Below, piece after piece: positions 1-19,000 of a stretch of 64,000 nucleotides of DNA. Source of the stretch: Oryza sativa Japonica Group. Its lineage: Eukaryota; Streptophyta; Magnoliopsida; Poales; Poaceae. The translations under genes were made by a program, and so were the position numbers. The stretch is from positions 36,919,001-36,983,000 of the forward strand of contig NC_089037.1 in NCBI RefSeq assembly GCF_034140825.1, in the 5' to 3' direction. Each line of letters begins with the position of its first letter. The stretch's first letter is position 1. Below the pieces are notes generated by a model. That model did no database searches. It worked only from the letters and a program-made list of their open reading frames with translations, and had not been told where the DNA came from.

Positions 1-122
1 TTCTAGTTTTTTAAGAAATTTATCTTGGGTCAAAAATATATTTTTTCTATAAATTTCATCAAACTTGAAGCAGTTTGATTTTGACAAAATCAAAACATCT
101 TATAACCTAAAACGGAGCGAGT
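1..122. mobile_element. Stowaway-like MITE, right part only
   Basis: The sequence ends in AACGGAGCGAGTA, the inverted form of the CTCCCTCCGTT Stowaway terminus, followed by the TA target site. The inner sequence (ataagatg, caaaatcaaa and caaacttgaag motifs) resembles the common rice Stowaway family that begins 'ctccgtttcaggttataag'. The left end lies outside the window. Confidence 0.6.
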
Positions 123-476
123 ATATTACAAGATTAGACAGTACGTATACTCCACTGAATCGGCCAGTAGTAGTATGTCATCGATCGATCGTGTCCTGTT
201 GCATGCGTCTGCCGTGTTCTGGTTTCTGGTAGGACGAACTAGATTCTATCAAATCGAATCGATCAAAGGCAAATTAAAGGCATGCATGGGACGGCGTGAA
301 GTATGTACTGTAGAGGTAGAGGCGTATCCGGCCGGCCGGGTGGTCCTAGAAAGCCGTGGTACAATGCAGGCAGCCATAGCCGGGCACGCAATGCATACTG
401 CAGCCCGGCAAATCAGTGGCAGTAGGCTGCAACTGCAAGCAAAGCAAGTTCGTACTACTGGCTGCATCGTGTAATA
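123..476. other. Intergenic, no gene seen
   Basis: Low-copy-looking sequence with GATCGATC and GCCGGCCGG palindromes that are common upstream of grass genes. A 99-codon open frame at 175-474 has no recognisable domain and is matched by an equally long open frame on the other strand, so I do not call it. Confidence 0.5.
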
Positions 477-640
477 CTCCCTCCGTTTTATATTAAAATT
501 CGTTTGATTTTTTTTATCAAACTTTATTAAGTTTGATTAAACTCATAAAAAAAATTTAGGAATATCTGAAATATCAAATCAGTTTTTATTAAATCTAATA
601 TTAAAATATTTTGATAATATGTTTTGTTTTGTGTTTTGAA
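477..640. mobile_element. Truncated Stowaway-like MITE
   Basis: Starts CTCCCTCCGTTTTATATT directly after a TA, the standard Stowaway left end. It runs into AT-rich sequence (tttgattttttttatcaaac) with no matching ACGGAGGGAG right end, so it appears one-ended. Confidence 0.5.
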
Positions 641-788
641 AATACCACTATATTTTGGCACCTCCCAAGCTAAAGCGCGTTGAGGTAACCGTGACCTCTG
701 CGAGCATGATAAGCCACACCATGGTCCCCCTACCACGGGCGTTCCGTCGCCTCCAAAGTGAAGGTTTGAGACCGCTGGCAATATATAC

Positions 789-1002
789 GGCCTCATCTTT
801 TCGCTTATGCTTATCAGTCAAAATTTGAATTTTCAACTTTAAATTTGAAGCTGATTTTGAGGGTTTTTTCATCAAAGTTTATTTTTTAGCCTTTACTTTT
901 AGGTCGCTAATAACACGTATATAAAAGTTTTATTAACGAATTACTTCTCATTTACAAATATGCTGTTTGGTTTATTTTACAAATAAGCCAAACAATGAGG
1001 GC
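789..1002. mobile_element. MITE with GGCCTCAT-type inverted ends
   Basis: The left end GGCCTCATCTTTTCGCTTAT mirrors the right end, whose reverse complement reads GCCCTCATTGTTTGGCTTAT. This is about 214 bp of AT-rich sequence with no coding capacity, of the 'ggcctngttcgcttgtgcttataag' rice MITE type. The target duplication is not clear. Confidence 0.6.
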
Positions 1003-1956
1003 GATAGTATGGCCTAAGTGTTGGAGCGGCTACAGTCTAGCTAGTACGATGGGTAGGCATGCAGCAGTGAGCAAGCCATGGCTGCCTCCTACTGGCCGGC
1101 CAAGCCAGCCATCCTGCAGCCTAGTACTACTTGGTAGCTAGTTCCTCCTAGTAGAGTAGTACTCCGTAGTACAAGTATAGTAGCAGGATGAGGCAGAGAG
1201 GCCGGGCGTGCGTGTTGCAATGCAATGCATTGGGTGTTTTGGTGCGTGCGTCGCCGGGGAGGGGATCGATGGTGGATGAACTGGCATGGCATCATCGATC
1301 ACACCTGTGCCGGCCGGCCGGAGCTAGCGAGCGATCGAGCGAAGACGAAGAGAGAAAGTGAGAGAGATTCCTCAGCATGATTGTGTCGTGGAAGGAAGGA
1401 ACAAGCATGCATGCAACCCACAACCCAAGCTGCAATATTGCATGTTCATCGTACTACATAGGAGTACAGACCAGTAGTACTACCCTGCTTTGCTTGCTGC
1501 ATGTCGCACATCGACCATCTATCTGTCTCTGCTACTGCTACACTCCTACTCCTACTCCGCGATCGATCCATCGGTGTGGCTTGGCCGCACCGTCGTCGAC
1601 CCAACCACAAACGAACTGTCTCGTCCTCCTCCTCCATATCCGACCATCCGTATCAGCTGTTGCCTGCCGCTTCAGCAGTCGACCCACCCGCCGATCGACC
1701 AACCTGCCACTGCTGACTAACCGCGCCATGTCCTGCTCGCAGGCCTCACCCTCTTTTTTTTTCACAAAAGCCTTGGGGATCGATATTTATTATATATCTA
1801 TATCTTACAACTGCTGACGCAGATTATGGGGATTACAGAGGAAAGGAAGAATACGCTAGATTGAAAGACAATCATATTGCACTCCTGGAAACAACAAGTA
1901 AACAAAAGGAGAAAGAGCTTATGTCTAAGCATCAGGAAAAACTCCTAGGAGACTAA
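1003..1956. other. Intergenic, no gene seen
   Basis: Rich in CCGGCCGG and GATCGA palindromes and CT-rich runs. Open frames here overlap one another in several frames and show no domain, as expected of unselected sequence. Confidence 0.5.
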
Positions 1957-2205
1957 GGCTGTGTTCGGGCATCCTTGTACTTACCCATCCGGAACAGTAA
2001 TCACAGAAAATAGAGTGGTCTATTAGCGCTTGATTAATTAAGTATTAGCTATTTTTTTAAAAAAAAAGATTAATTTGATTTTTTTAAAAGTAACTTTCAT
2101 ATAAAAATATTTTTTTTTGCAAAAAACGCACCGTTTAGCAGATTGAAAAGCGTGCGCGTAAAAATCGAGGGAGTGAGGTTGGGAAAAAGGGTGCCAAACA
2201 CAGGC
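1957..2205. mobile_element. Tourist-like MITE (GGCTGTGTTCGG ends, TAA target)
   Basis: About 249 bp. The left end GGCTGTGTTCGG mirrors the right end CCAAACACAGGC. It is flanked on both sides by TAA (1954-1956 and 2206-2208), the 3-bp target of PIF/Harbinger-derived Tourist MITEs. The interior carries the family sequence 'aacgcaccgtttagcag'. It abuts the next MITE and shares one TAA with it. Confidence 0.8.
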
Positions 2206-2262
2206 TAAGGGCACCCACAATGGTTATCTATAAGCTCTCTACAAGAGATCCATGTCAGCATA

Positions 2263-4116
2263 TCTATTATATAATTAAAGGAATAGAAAAAGGAGCCTTC
2301 ACGTTCGCTCTCATGGCCTAGAAATTCTCACATTAATCGGAGAAAAAGAAAAAACAGAGTCCATATAGAAATACAATTTACAAATAGCTGAAATTCGGAA
2401 TTAAAAATAAGGAATATTAGAAGAGGGGACTAGAGTCCATATAGAAATACAATTTACAAATAGCTGAAATTCGGAATTAAAAAATAAGGAATATTAGAAG
2501 AGGAGACTAGAGTCCATATAGAAATACAATTAGAAAATACCTGAAATTCGGAATTAAAAATAAGAAATATTAGAAGTAGAGTATAGACTCCATATAGAAA
2601 TACAATTAGGAAATAACTGAAATTCGGAATTAAAAATAAGGAATATTAGAAGTAGACTATATAGTCCATATAGAAATACAATTAGGAAAAAATAGAAATT
2701 CAGAATTAAATATATAATTTAAGGAATAGAAAAAGGAGCCTCCACGTTCGCTCTCATGGCCTAGAAATTCTCACATTAATCGGAGAAAAAGAAAATACAG
2801 AGTCCATATAGAAATACAATTTAAAAATAGCTGAAATTCGGAATTAAAAATAAGAAATATTAGAAGAGGAGACTAGAGTCCATATAGAAATACAATTTAC
2901 AAAGAAATTTGGAATTAAATATATAATTAAAGGAATAGAAAAAGGAACCTCCAAGTTCGCTCTCATGGCCTAGAAATTCTCACATTAATCGGAGAAAAAG
3001 AAAAGACAGAGTCCATATAGAAATACAATTTAAAAATAGCTGAAATTCGGAATTAAAAAATAAGGAATATTAGAAGAGGAGACTAGAGTCCATATAGAAA
3101 TACAATTTAGAAATAGTTGAAATTCAGAATTAAAAAAAGGAATATTAGAAGAGGAGACTAGAGTCCGTCTATATAGAAATACAATTAGGAAATAACTGAA
3201 ATTCGGAATGAAAAAAAGGAATATTAGAAGAGGAGACTAGAGTCCATATAGAAATACAATTAGGAAATAACTGAAATTCAGAATTAAAAAAAAAGAAATA
3301 TGAGAAGTAGAGTATAGAGTTCATATAGAAATACAATTAGGAAATAACTGAAATTCGGAATTAAAAATAAGGAATATTAGAAGTAGAGTATAGAGTACAT
3401 ATAGAAATACAATTAGGAAATAATATAAATTCGGAATTAAAAATAAGGAATATTAGAAGTAAAGTATAGAGTATATATAGAAATACAATTTAGAAAAAAA
3501 AATAGAAATTCGGAATTAAAAAAATAAGGAATATTAGAAGTAGAGTATAGAGTCCATATAGGAATTTAAAACTAACTAAAATTTGGAATAAACATAATAA
3601 AATTAAAAGTAGAGTTTAGAGTCTGTATAAAAATACAATTTACAAATAACTAAAATTCAAAATTAAGAAAAACATTGGAAGAAGAATTTAAGGTCAATAT
3701 AGGAATACAAATATTGGAATATAATTTAGAAGCAACTGAAATTCGAAATTAAAAATTAAAGAATATTGAAAGATGAGTTTAGAGTCCACATAGAAATACA
3801 ATTAGAAATAATAAAAATTCATAAATAAAAATGAATTAAAAAAAGAAATATTAAAAGACGAGTCTAGAGTCCATATAGGAATATATATAATTTACAAATA
3901 ACTAAAATTTGATATTAAAAATAATTAATAACTAACACGTATATAAAATATAATATAAATATTACACATTAGTAGTTTTGTAAAGTTATTGCAAAATTTA
4001 AAATTATGTTGTCATTTTAATATATTTGAATAATATAATGAGAAAACATATATGCTATTATATGAGAGAAAATATAATGATGCTAGCCGCGCAATCTGCG
4101 CGGGCCACTATGCTTG
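2263..4116 (+). mobile_element. Non-autonomous Helitron
   Basis: Begins TCTATTATATAATT after an A and ends ...GCCACTATGCTTG before a T, matching Helitron insertion between A and T. A perfect 7-bp hairpin CCGCGCA-ATC-TGCGCGG at 4087-4103 lies 13 nt before the end, the hallmark 3' structure of rice Helitrons, which usually end 'gggccac..tgcta g'. The last four bases are CTTG where CTRR is expected, so the terminus has probably mutated. There is no Rep/helicase coding, and most of the body is a tandem array. Confidence 0.7.
2342..3905. repeat. Tandem array of about 75-bp units inside the Helitron
   Basis: The motif 'agtccatatagaaatacaat' recurs about every 72-80 bp, roughly 18-19 times, followed in each unit by 'ctgaaattcggaattaaaaa' and 'ggaatattagaag'. 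Units are most alike near the left end and decay toward 3900. A block starting 'aggaatagaaaaagga' and running through 'cacattaatcggagaaaaag' occurs three times (near 2278, 2723 and 2931), so part of the Helitron 5' end was copied into the array. Confidence 0.85.
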
Positions 4117-4330
4117 TTTTCCTAATTGGAAGAGATTAAATGAAGAGAGAGAGAGCAAAGCTATCTACTAACATGGAGATAGTCTATAGAGAAAAAAGAG
4201 GCAATGGATTAGAGAGCTATAGATACCCATGTAGACATACCATTGAAATGGTTTACTATTAATCTAGTCTATTGTTGAGGTGTACATGTTTTATAGATAG
4301 CACCTTACTTTACCATTGCGGGTGCTCTAA

Positions 4331-4480
4331 GAGCATGTACAATAAGCTGACTCAGCATGCTCCAAAACATTTTATATTATCTAAATCCTACGTGGAAGAA
4401 AGAGAATTGAAGAGAGAAGGAAGCGAGCGACCATTCTGTCGCCAGCGCTAGCTGCATGTGCCTGCGCGCTTCCGAATAAA
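4331..4480. mobile_element. Possible third TAA-target MITE, left end only
   Basis: Immediately after the TAA at 4328-4330 comes GAGCATGTACAATAAG, close to the terminus of a common rice MITE ('gagcatgtacaatag'). I cannot find the matching right end downstream, so the extent is a guess. Confidence 0.35.
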
Positions 4481-5210
4481 AAATACGCTTTGCGGACCCC
4501 ACAACCAAACCGTCTGATCCCCTGTATGTTCCCATCTTCATGCCTGCTTTTTCTCTTCCGCTCCGTCGAATGCTAGGCGAAATCTCCGCCGCGCCACCAA
4601 ACTGCGTCGCTCACCTCATCTGTGTTATTTTTAAACCGCACCAACCCAAAGCTTCCCCTTTCTTACATGATTCGATCAACCCCCGTGTTCGCCGCCCTTA
4701 TGGACACGAGCGTTCCTTTCTAACCTGACCTCAATTGTCAACGCCCGATAAAACCGTGAATCGATTTATACTGTAAGTGCTAACCACTAGCAGAGCTTCA
4801 AGATTTTATAACTAGGCCGACAAGTATTTGTGTCGAGAATTATATTTTCAGGTTATATAAAAGGGCATTATAGTTCGTCGTGTCGTTACATAATAATGGC
4901 ATAATATAAGGTGTGTATTAGATGTAATATATACCAAGTAGATAACGGATCTAGTACCAAATGTACTAGGTTGTAACATCTCCGCCCAGGGCTTAATAGG
5001 ATTGATAGGATACTCATATCAACAATTTGTAACTTCTTTTTCAGAAGCCGATCTCGAAAGAACATAGGTTAAGCGTGCTTGGTTGCAGAAAAGACTTGTG
5101 TTGGTCTGTGAGGGCAGTCTATGGCCTATGAAAGTTGCCAGATGTAAGCGGGCCCAGGCCGGTCTGCGAGAGGCGGGACGTTGCACAGGCCTCAGGTGTT
5201 GGGTACATAA
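4481..5210. other. Intergenic, no gene seen
   Basis: An open frame of 62 codons at 4540-4728 has an ordinary composition but no domain or neighbouring exon signals. Nothing else is evident. Confidence 0.4.
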
Positions 5211-5445
5211 ACTCTCCGTCCCTAAATATTTGACGCCATTAACTTTTTTAAACATGTTGGACCATTCGTCTTTTTTAAAAAATTTAAGTAATTATTAATT
5301 ATATTCCTATCATTTGATTCATTGTTAAATATATACTTTTATGTATACATATAGTTTTACATATTTCAAAAGAGTTTTTAATAAGACGAACGATCAAACA
5401 TGTTTAAAAAATTCAACGGTGTTAAATATTTAGGGATGGAGGGAG
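5211..5445. mobile_element. Stowaway MITE
   Basis: The left end ACTCTCCGTCCCTAAATATT and the right end AATATTTAGGGATGGAGGGAG are inverted copies, with TA at both sides. Long inner complementarity (gaccattcgtctt / aagacgaacgatc) lets the whole 235 bp fold into a hairpin. It is the same family as the element at 21503. Confidence 0.85.
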
Positions 5446-5910
5446 TATTTACCAACTATTACAAACAACAGATCCACGATTAGAAAAGGAGGTGCATGCG
5501 CATGCAATATATTGCATATGCACTCGGTGTGAAATGGCCTACGTGCATCAGTAATGATGCAGCTAATGTCCGATCAATCGTACTAAAAGAACATCAAACA
5601 CTCGATGGATGCCTGCCATGCAACCTAGGCATATTCATCAATGGCAAGTGCAAGTGCAAAGCTAGCTGCTGCCGCTGCCGCTGCACACGCTCCACTCAAA
5701 ACAAATCATAGCGTGATGCAGAGGCCTATCTACTGTGCGCACACGAGTAATTATAAGTGCTCGGATTACTGTCTCTCTCTCCGACCATGCATGCTGTTCC
5801 TCAATAGCCGCTCCATCTCCTCATTAGAAAATCTCTTTTTTTTTAATATATACTACTACCATTTCATATTGGGTTATTGTATTTTATATTATAGACAACT
5901 TGTCTATTAT

Positions 5911-6043
5911 TTCCTCCGTCCTATAAAAAACCAACCTAGTATCAGATATAGACCACGAATCTAGTTATATATCTATCCAGATTTGTAGTACTATGATGTG
6001 TCTCATTCGGTACTATATTCGTTTTTCATGAGGCGGATGGGAG
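5911..6043. mobile_element. Small Stowaway MITE
   Basis: The ends TTCCTCCGTCCTAT and GGCGGATGGGAG are degenerate inverted Stowaway termini, flanked by TA. The inner half-repeats 'acgaatctagttatatat' and 'atccagatttgtagtac' match a known short rice family. Confidence 0.55.
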
Positions 6044-6284
6044 TATCTCATAAAATATACGCGCACCAAGATAACATTAATTTGAATATTCTTCTTTATC
6101 TGTTGGATATATAGGCCTAATGGGAGAACGTCCACGCACGGTCTAGATGTATGCAAACACATTCGGCTTGGCCTACATGTTTCTGACCCTTTGCCCTGAA
6201 ACGTTTTTACATAATAATTTTATACTATAAGCTTTTTAATATAGAATCATTCTATATAAAATTATTTAAATCCAATCAGTATTA

Positions 6285-6500
6285 GAGCAGGTACAATAGC
6301 AAGCTATAAGCCAGCTGCAAACATATTTTAAGGAGATAAATAAGGAGAGAGAAGAGCAGCGGGCTACAGATTTATAGCCAGCTGTAGCATGGACTCAAAG
6401 ACACAGTGTTTGTATGACAGGTGGGACCAGGTATTAATAGTGTAGTATGTAACTATTGTATGAATGAGCTATTAGATTGGCTATGGATGAATTGAATCTA
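6285..6500. mobile_element. Partial Tourist-like MITE
   Basis: After TTA at 6282-6284 the sequence GAGCAGGTACAATAGCAAGC and 'ctataagccagc' match the left part of the common rice MITE that starts 'gagcaggtacaatagc'. It runs through 'gctattagattggctat' but lacks the inverted right terminus. Confidence 0.5.
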
Positions 6501-7518
6501 TAAAATCGAACTTTCAGTGCATTAACTTACAAGAAGATCGAGGAAATTAATGATGTGGCGGAAAAAGAAAAACACGAGCATTCGTGATTCGTGTGTGGCC
6601 CGGACAGGCGAACATTCCGGCACTAGCCCTTAATTTCGATCTTGTGGTTAAAGTTTGTTATGGAGATCGTGTTGACACTTGACAGAGTGGCCTAATTGGT
6701 TTCTTATGCTGCAGTGAGAGCGTTAACATTGATGTATGGCTGACACATAGCACCTGATCATTAAGCAATGGTGGGCCCTTCATTACAGATAAAACGCCCC
6801 CTAATTTCTGCATTGAAATGAAGTGAAATTGACTAGGTACTAGAGTATATGATCCATCATCATAATAGCCATGCACCTGTGTTTTGAGTGTGTGTAATAA
6901 TAACATCTATGGCACTGCCACTAATACTTGTTCAATTCATAGCTAATCTGTAGAGGTTTTTCAAGTCTGAACTGAGATTACTTTGGAGCACTTACAAAAC
7001 TAGAGAATCAATCGATGCTCTCTTTTTTTTAATCAAGGATGTTTATACAAAGGCCAACACTAGAAACAACAACGTTAATATAGATAGACAAAATGCAAAT
7101 TATTGATGGAGCTGGATATAATTCAGAGCAGAGGATTCTTGTGCAGCGAGACAGGGGTAATCCCTAGCGATAACTTATATAGAAATTTGATGGATAAAGA
7201 AATATAGTAGTACATACATACAGTCTACAGAAGAAGAGAAGAGATAAGAAAAGAAATGAAAAGAAAAAGAAGAAAGTAGAAAAGCAGAGTCCGTGGAGCA
7301 GAGAGAAGAGCAGGACAGAGTTAATAGTTATCACGCGGTAAATTAATTAAGAGCGGGACAGAGTTAAGAGCGGGACACGCGGTAAATTAATTAAGATTAT
7401 GATAATTTTGAATAGGACGAATGGGCTTGCGTTGCATCGCTGGCGAATGGCGATGGCCGGCCACGCTTGCAGCTCGAGTAACCTTAGCTATCACTCTGCT
7501 AGCTACTCCTACGCCGGC

Positions 7519-7668
7519 TCCTCCTTCCGTCGCATAGTATAACAATTTGATATTGAATGAAATATTTTACAGTACAATAAATCTTAACACTTTTTTACCC
7601 AGATTTATTGTACGGTAAAATTTTTTATTTAATTGTATAAGTTGCTATATTATAGGACGGAGGAAATA
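7519..7668. mobile_element. Small Stowaway-like MITE
   Basis: The ends TCCTTCCGTCGCATAGTATA and TATATTATAGGACGGAGGA are inverted copies. Inner arms 'acagtacaataaatct' and 'agatttattgtacggt' are also complementary. About 150 bp, non-coding. Confidence 0.65.
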
Positions 7669-7861
7669 GTACAGCAGTGAGTAGCTAGGAGTACAAACTT
7701 AATTACTAGATTAAGTAGCGATAAATGAATATCCAGGTCCAGTTCCAGGGGAGGGGACGACGCGCACTCCTTTCTCCAGCTGCGCGCGCGCATGCGCTGT
7801 GCTTTAACTCTCTCACAAGACAACCTAACCTAAAGCAAGCTAAGCTAGCTCCTACAGGGAG

Positions 7862-7916
7862 TATATAGCACGCCGGCCTTGCACTTGCACCTCACCTCGC
7901 CTCCCTTGTATATATA
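7862..7916 (+). promoter_or_regulatory. Candidate TATA boxes of the BRX-like gene
   Basis: TATATAG at 7862-7868 and TATATATA at 7909-7916 lie 190 and 143 bp before the start codon at 8059. Between them and the ATG the sequence is a GA/CT-rich leader ('gagcgagagaggtcgag'), typical of grass 5' UTRs. Which TATA is used cannot be told from the sequence. Confidence 0.5.
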
Positions 7917-8058
7917 CACTCACTAGTACACTAGTAGCCGGCCGGCCGGCGAGCGAGAGAGGTCGAGTCGAGAGAGATCGATCGAGCGAGAGCTACCTAG
8001 CTAGCTAGGCTATAGGCCTGCACACACATACAGCTAGCTAGCTAGCGCGCTCGAGACG

Positions 8059-15027
<6,969 letters not shown>

Positions 15028-16055
15028 ATGATCACTTTGCATTATTGGTAAATCTGGGAATTACTACTAGCTAAGCTACAAGTTGGATGCTTCCATTTTG
15101 CAAGGAGGAATTAAACTACATAAAGTTTATTTTACAAGTAAATAGAGTTTGTGTTCCAAGTTGGAGCTGGGAAAGATTAAGATAGGAGGTGGGAGGTGAG
15201 GGGAAAAGAAAGGGAAAAGTTTAGGGCATTAGTACCTGCCCCAGGTAATCTGTGACTGGTGTACCATAAGTTCCACACATCAACATCCTTCAGCTTTGTT
15301 CAATCCAATTTCTCTTGAGTATGCCTAGCAACTTATTTCACAGCAGAAAAAAATGTGTGCATTTTCCTTTCTTAATTTACCACCTGTAAATGCAATATAG
15401 ATATAGTGAAGCTACGAATCACACATGATAGTTTCATACAACAGCCAAAGTGATCCAGCATTTACACCGCATGTTGGCCCAACGATCAAAAAAATTACAA
15501 TGTACATAAATCGGTAAATGTAAGCTAGCAAGATTAATACAGACTAGAGCATTTATCAGAGGCATAAGCATAAACCTGTACAATTACTAACCAAATGAAC
15601 TGCGGTAATGCACATTGACACCGCCAACTGATCGATGTCTATGTGCAAACTAATGTAGGGCATCTGTAGTACACACTGTGAATGCTCCACTTCATGCAAG
15701 TTCGCGCACACCCTTGTCCAGTGGAATCCTCAACAGCAATTTGGATAAATGTGAAGAAAAGTGATCTAGGACACGACCAATTTGTGTCAAAACATGTAAC
15801 CGGCAAGGAGAGGAGAAAAACTCTGGATAGGAAGTTAAAATAGACATCCTAAACCAATCTTTTGTTTCTCCTTTGGTTCAAAAGAAATCAGTGAAAATAT
15901 CAGTATGGTCTAAGATCACTTCTCTTCATACCTTCCAATGTTTGCAAGAATACCTATTAAGACCCAAGGGTATCTGCGATTTCACATGCTGAACTTCATC
16001 CATACTTTACCTGATGAAGATGAATTAATGTGCCGACCAGAGTGCTCTAAGATTA
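15028..16055. other. Convergent 3' gap
   Basis: Lies between the stop codons of two genes facing each other and probably holds both 3' UTRs. I see no other gene. Confidence 0.6.
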
Positions 16056-19000
16056 TCATCGAACAGCTGATGCGTAGGGAGACAAAAAGTACTCCCTTAT
16101 GCGTGATGCCCCGTCCCTTGCTAACATGCCCTCAAGGTCTCCCAGAATTCTTGCCAACCAAATCTCTAGGCTACGCTGAATTTCCTTGAAGTTGTTCCGA
16201 ATTGAACTCAGTGCTCTTCTTGTGCTCATTTTGGCTTCTGCTGTCAGTTCATCACCAAAACTTCCTTTTGCAGTCTCTGCTTGCAGTGCACTGAGCTTCT
16301 GCCTAGTTTCAGTTGCTCGGTGCTGAAGGTGGAATGCTTCCAGCAAGTATTCTGTTTGCCTCTGTGTTCTAAACTCTGAGCTCAGTGTTGAATCACAGGG
16401 GTCACTTGTTTGCTGAGCAAAATTCCAAATAAATAGAAGTTAGTAGTTTCCCACTCCTGCTGCAGCTGTCTAATACAGATAAGGACAGGACCAGTAAAAA
16501 AGATATCATGCATAACAGGAAACAATATATCGGCATAGTGAGTGAAGTAGTGTACATTCGTTTTCAGAATTTATGAATCACCTAAGTGAGCCAGCATAAT
16601 GTCATTGAGTGAAGCACAATTTTAACCAACATAGGAAACCCTTGCTCCTAATTCCTCCCTACAATTAACCGAGAATGACTAGTTTAACAGACAGAAGTCA
16701 CCGCTATCTTTAGAACACCCAAATTCCCAGATCTTCCCAAGCATGTATTTATTAGCATAACAGCCATATGCTACATTAATGTATTCATCACATCTTCAGT
16801 TATACACTATGAATAAGTTATGCAGTAGTATCAGCAAATCCAAGTAAAAGACTAGATACAGTATCAAAAGATGATGCTTACCATTCTTTTGCAAAGATCA
16901 TCAATCTTCCCAGCAAGAGTTTGGTATCTTTTCACTTGCTTTCTCATCACCAATGGTATCTTGGATAAGTCTCCATTTCCAATCTTTTCCAGGTTAATTA
17001 ATTCCTGCTCAAGCAGTTGAAGCTTTGCAGGAACTCCTGACGATTCCACATCCACCTTCCAAGGTGATTCTCTCCTGTTAATGGAAGATGTTTAGAGAGT
17101 AAACATTAACTAGCGTTTATTCATTTGCAAGTTCAGGAAACCATGTGCCTCAATTGAAAAGTGCCAACCTACCGTGGTACAGCATGTTTTGTGTTATACA
17201 TCGGCTCAGCCGTTTCATACTTCAGGTCCTACAAGATGAACATTAAAAATTGAACCACAAACATAAAAATTTAAAAAGGGTACTAGTCTAACAATGCTCA
17301 GACTGACACCAACAATCAAACATTGATACCTAGGATTTGTGTCCATATATAACATGAACATAATTACGTAGAACAATGATAATAAGATTATATATACCAT
17401 TTACGTACCACTGGTATTGAAAAAAATATATATTAATGCAAATCAATCATTGCATTAAGTGGCAACACCATTACAACATTTCAATTTATGTAACACTGTG
17501 TATCTAGAAAAAAAATACATATATGCAAATTAGTGGTCGCTTAAGTGCCAATAACAAAAGCATAGATTCTTGCTTAAATCAAAATGTGTCTTTTAAGTAT
17601 CACTGTACTGAGCCAAAAAGACAGCTGTTTCAAGTCGACCAAGGCATGAAAACTGCACTTCATAGTATCATTACAATTAACATATGAGCGTCATGTCTGA
17701 GTGTTTGTATGCAGCAGTCTTGTTGGACGTGCAGGCTCCAGCAACCCTAATAGATCTTAAATTACTGCGTATAACAATGCTGCCAGATGCCAGTAACCAG
17801 ACACCCAGGAGCAGTAATCAGCACCAACATCACCTATTATGGACTCCCACATATCAATCCTATATTGCTACTCACTAGAAGATGAGCATATGGCCATGGG
17901 CTAATGAACAAGGCTGTAGCTTCCACTAACCCACCCAGCTAAGCTTCCCTTCACTGTAAGTAATAAGCGATGCTCCCAACAGGGCCCTACCCTTCCAAGA
18001 ATTTGCTATTTATACATTTTAGAAAAGAGCAACTAAACAATGGTGTTAGTTGAAACCGAACAGTTTCTAATGGTTTAATTAAAACTGTTTCCATTTTAGA
18101 ATACACAGAATGAAGTACATATAGAACCCATGAAATCAACCTTCCTGACCTTCAAACTGATTCCTACTTAATGCAAAACTTGATTTTTTTTCTTTAAATT
18201 CTTGTGCTTTTTCAGGCCATAAAGGTTAACAATAAACTATCATCTTTAACTTTGATTATCCTGCAACACAGATCTGAAGACAGAAAATCAAAGAAAGGAG
18301 AGAAAATACAGGTTGCAATCATATGAATCAAAAAAGAAAAATGTGTACTCAATGTGGTAACGAATATGAACAAAAGAAACTGAGTGGGCATGTGCGGTAT
18401 GTTAGGTTAGGGATTAGTTTTACTAGTGTGAGATGGATTTATGTGAACCACTCAATTATGCTAACGAGAGGTACATATTTGTTCAGTTATAAAGCACAAA
18501 AGCTTTGCTGATTATCAAGTGTGATCTATAAAATCTTCTTAGTGTAATTATGTGCATCTCTCCTGTGAGTTCGAGAAAAATGTGTGCTCTATAATAAATA
18601 TCAAATGATGCATCATGAAAAATAAGCACAATCCATCAGGGCTACGAGACTACATGACATTATAACAAGGCGAGATGTTTAGAATAATAAAATGATGATG
18701 GTTTTTTACAGAGTAACTTAAGGCTATCTGATTATTTCGGTGCAGTGCAGTACTAGTCTTCTATGGCACTGTTAGCATGAGCAACAACAGGAATCCTGTG
18801 ATCGCATCACAGGTTCCAAATGAGCCAGATACGGTACAGGTAGCTTTCTTGCATGGTTTACCCCACAGGTTTTGTATCAGGATTCCAGTGGATGCAGAAA
18901 GCTATCAAAGTGGTCGTTTGTCTGTTCTATGTTCTGCAATATGACATGGTGTATGAAGGTTCATGGTGGTATCACTATCACAACTGGGAAATCGTGCACG

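Larger units (their letters stand above)
2209..4327. mobile_element. Tourist-like MITE split by a Helitron
   Basis: The left end GGGCACCCACAATGG and the right end (reverse complement GAGCACCCGCAATGG) match at 13 of 15 positions. TAA flanks both sides (2206-2208 and 4328-4330). Subterminal sequence also mirrors: 'tctataagctctct' on the left and 'agagagctatagata' on the right. Without the 1.85 kb insert the element would be about 265 bp, normal for a MITE. Confidence 0.75.

Noticed and set aside
2342-3905. Regular repeats resembling a CRISPR array
   Set aside because: Units are direct tandem repeats with no unique spacers, lie in a Helitron, and the genome is a plant nuclear one.
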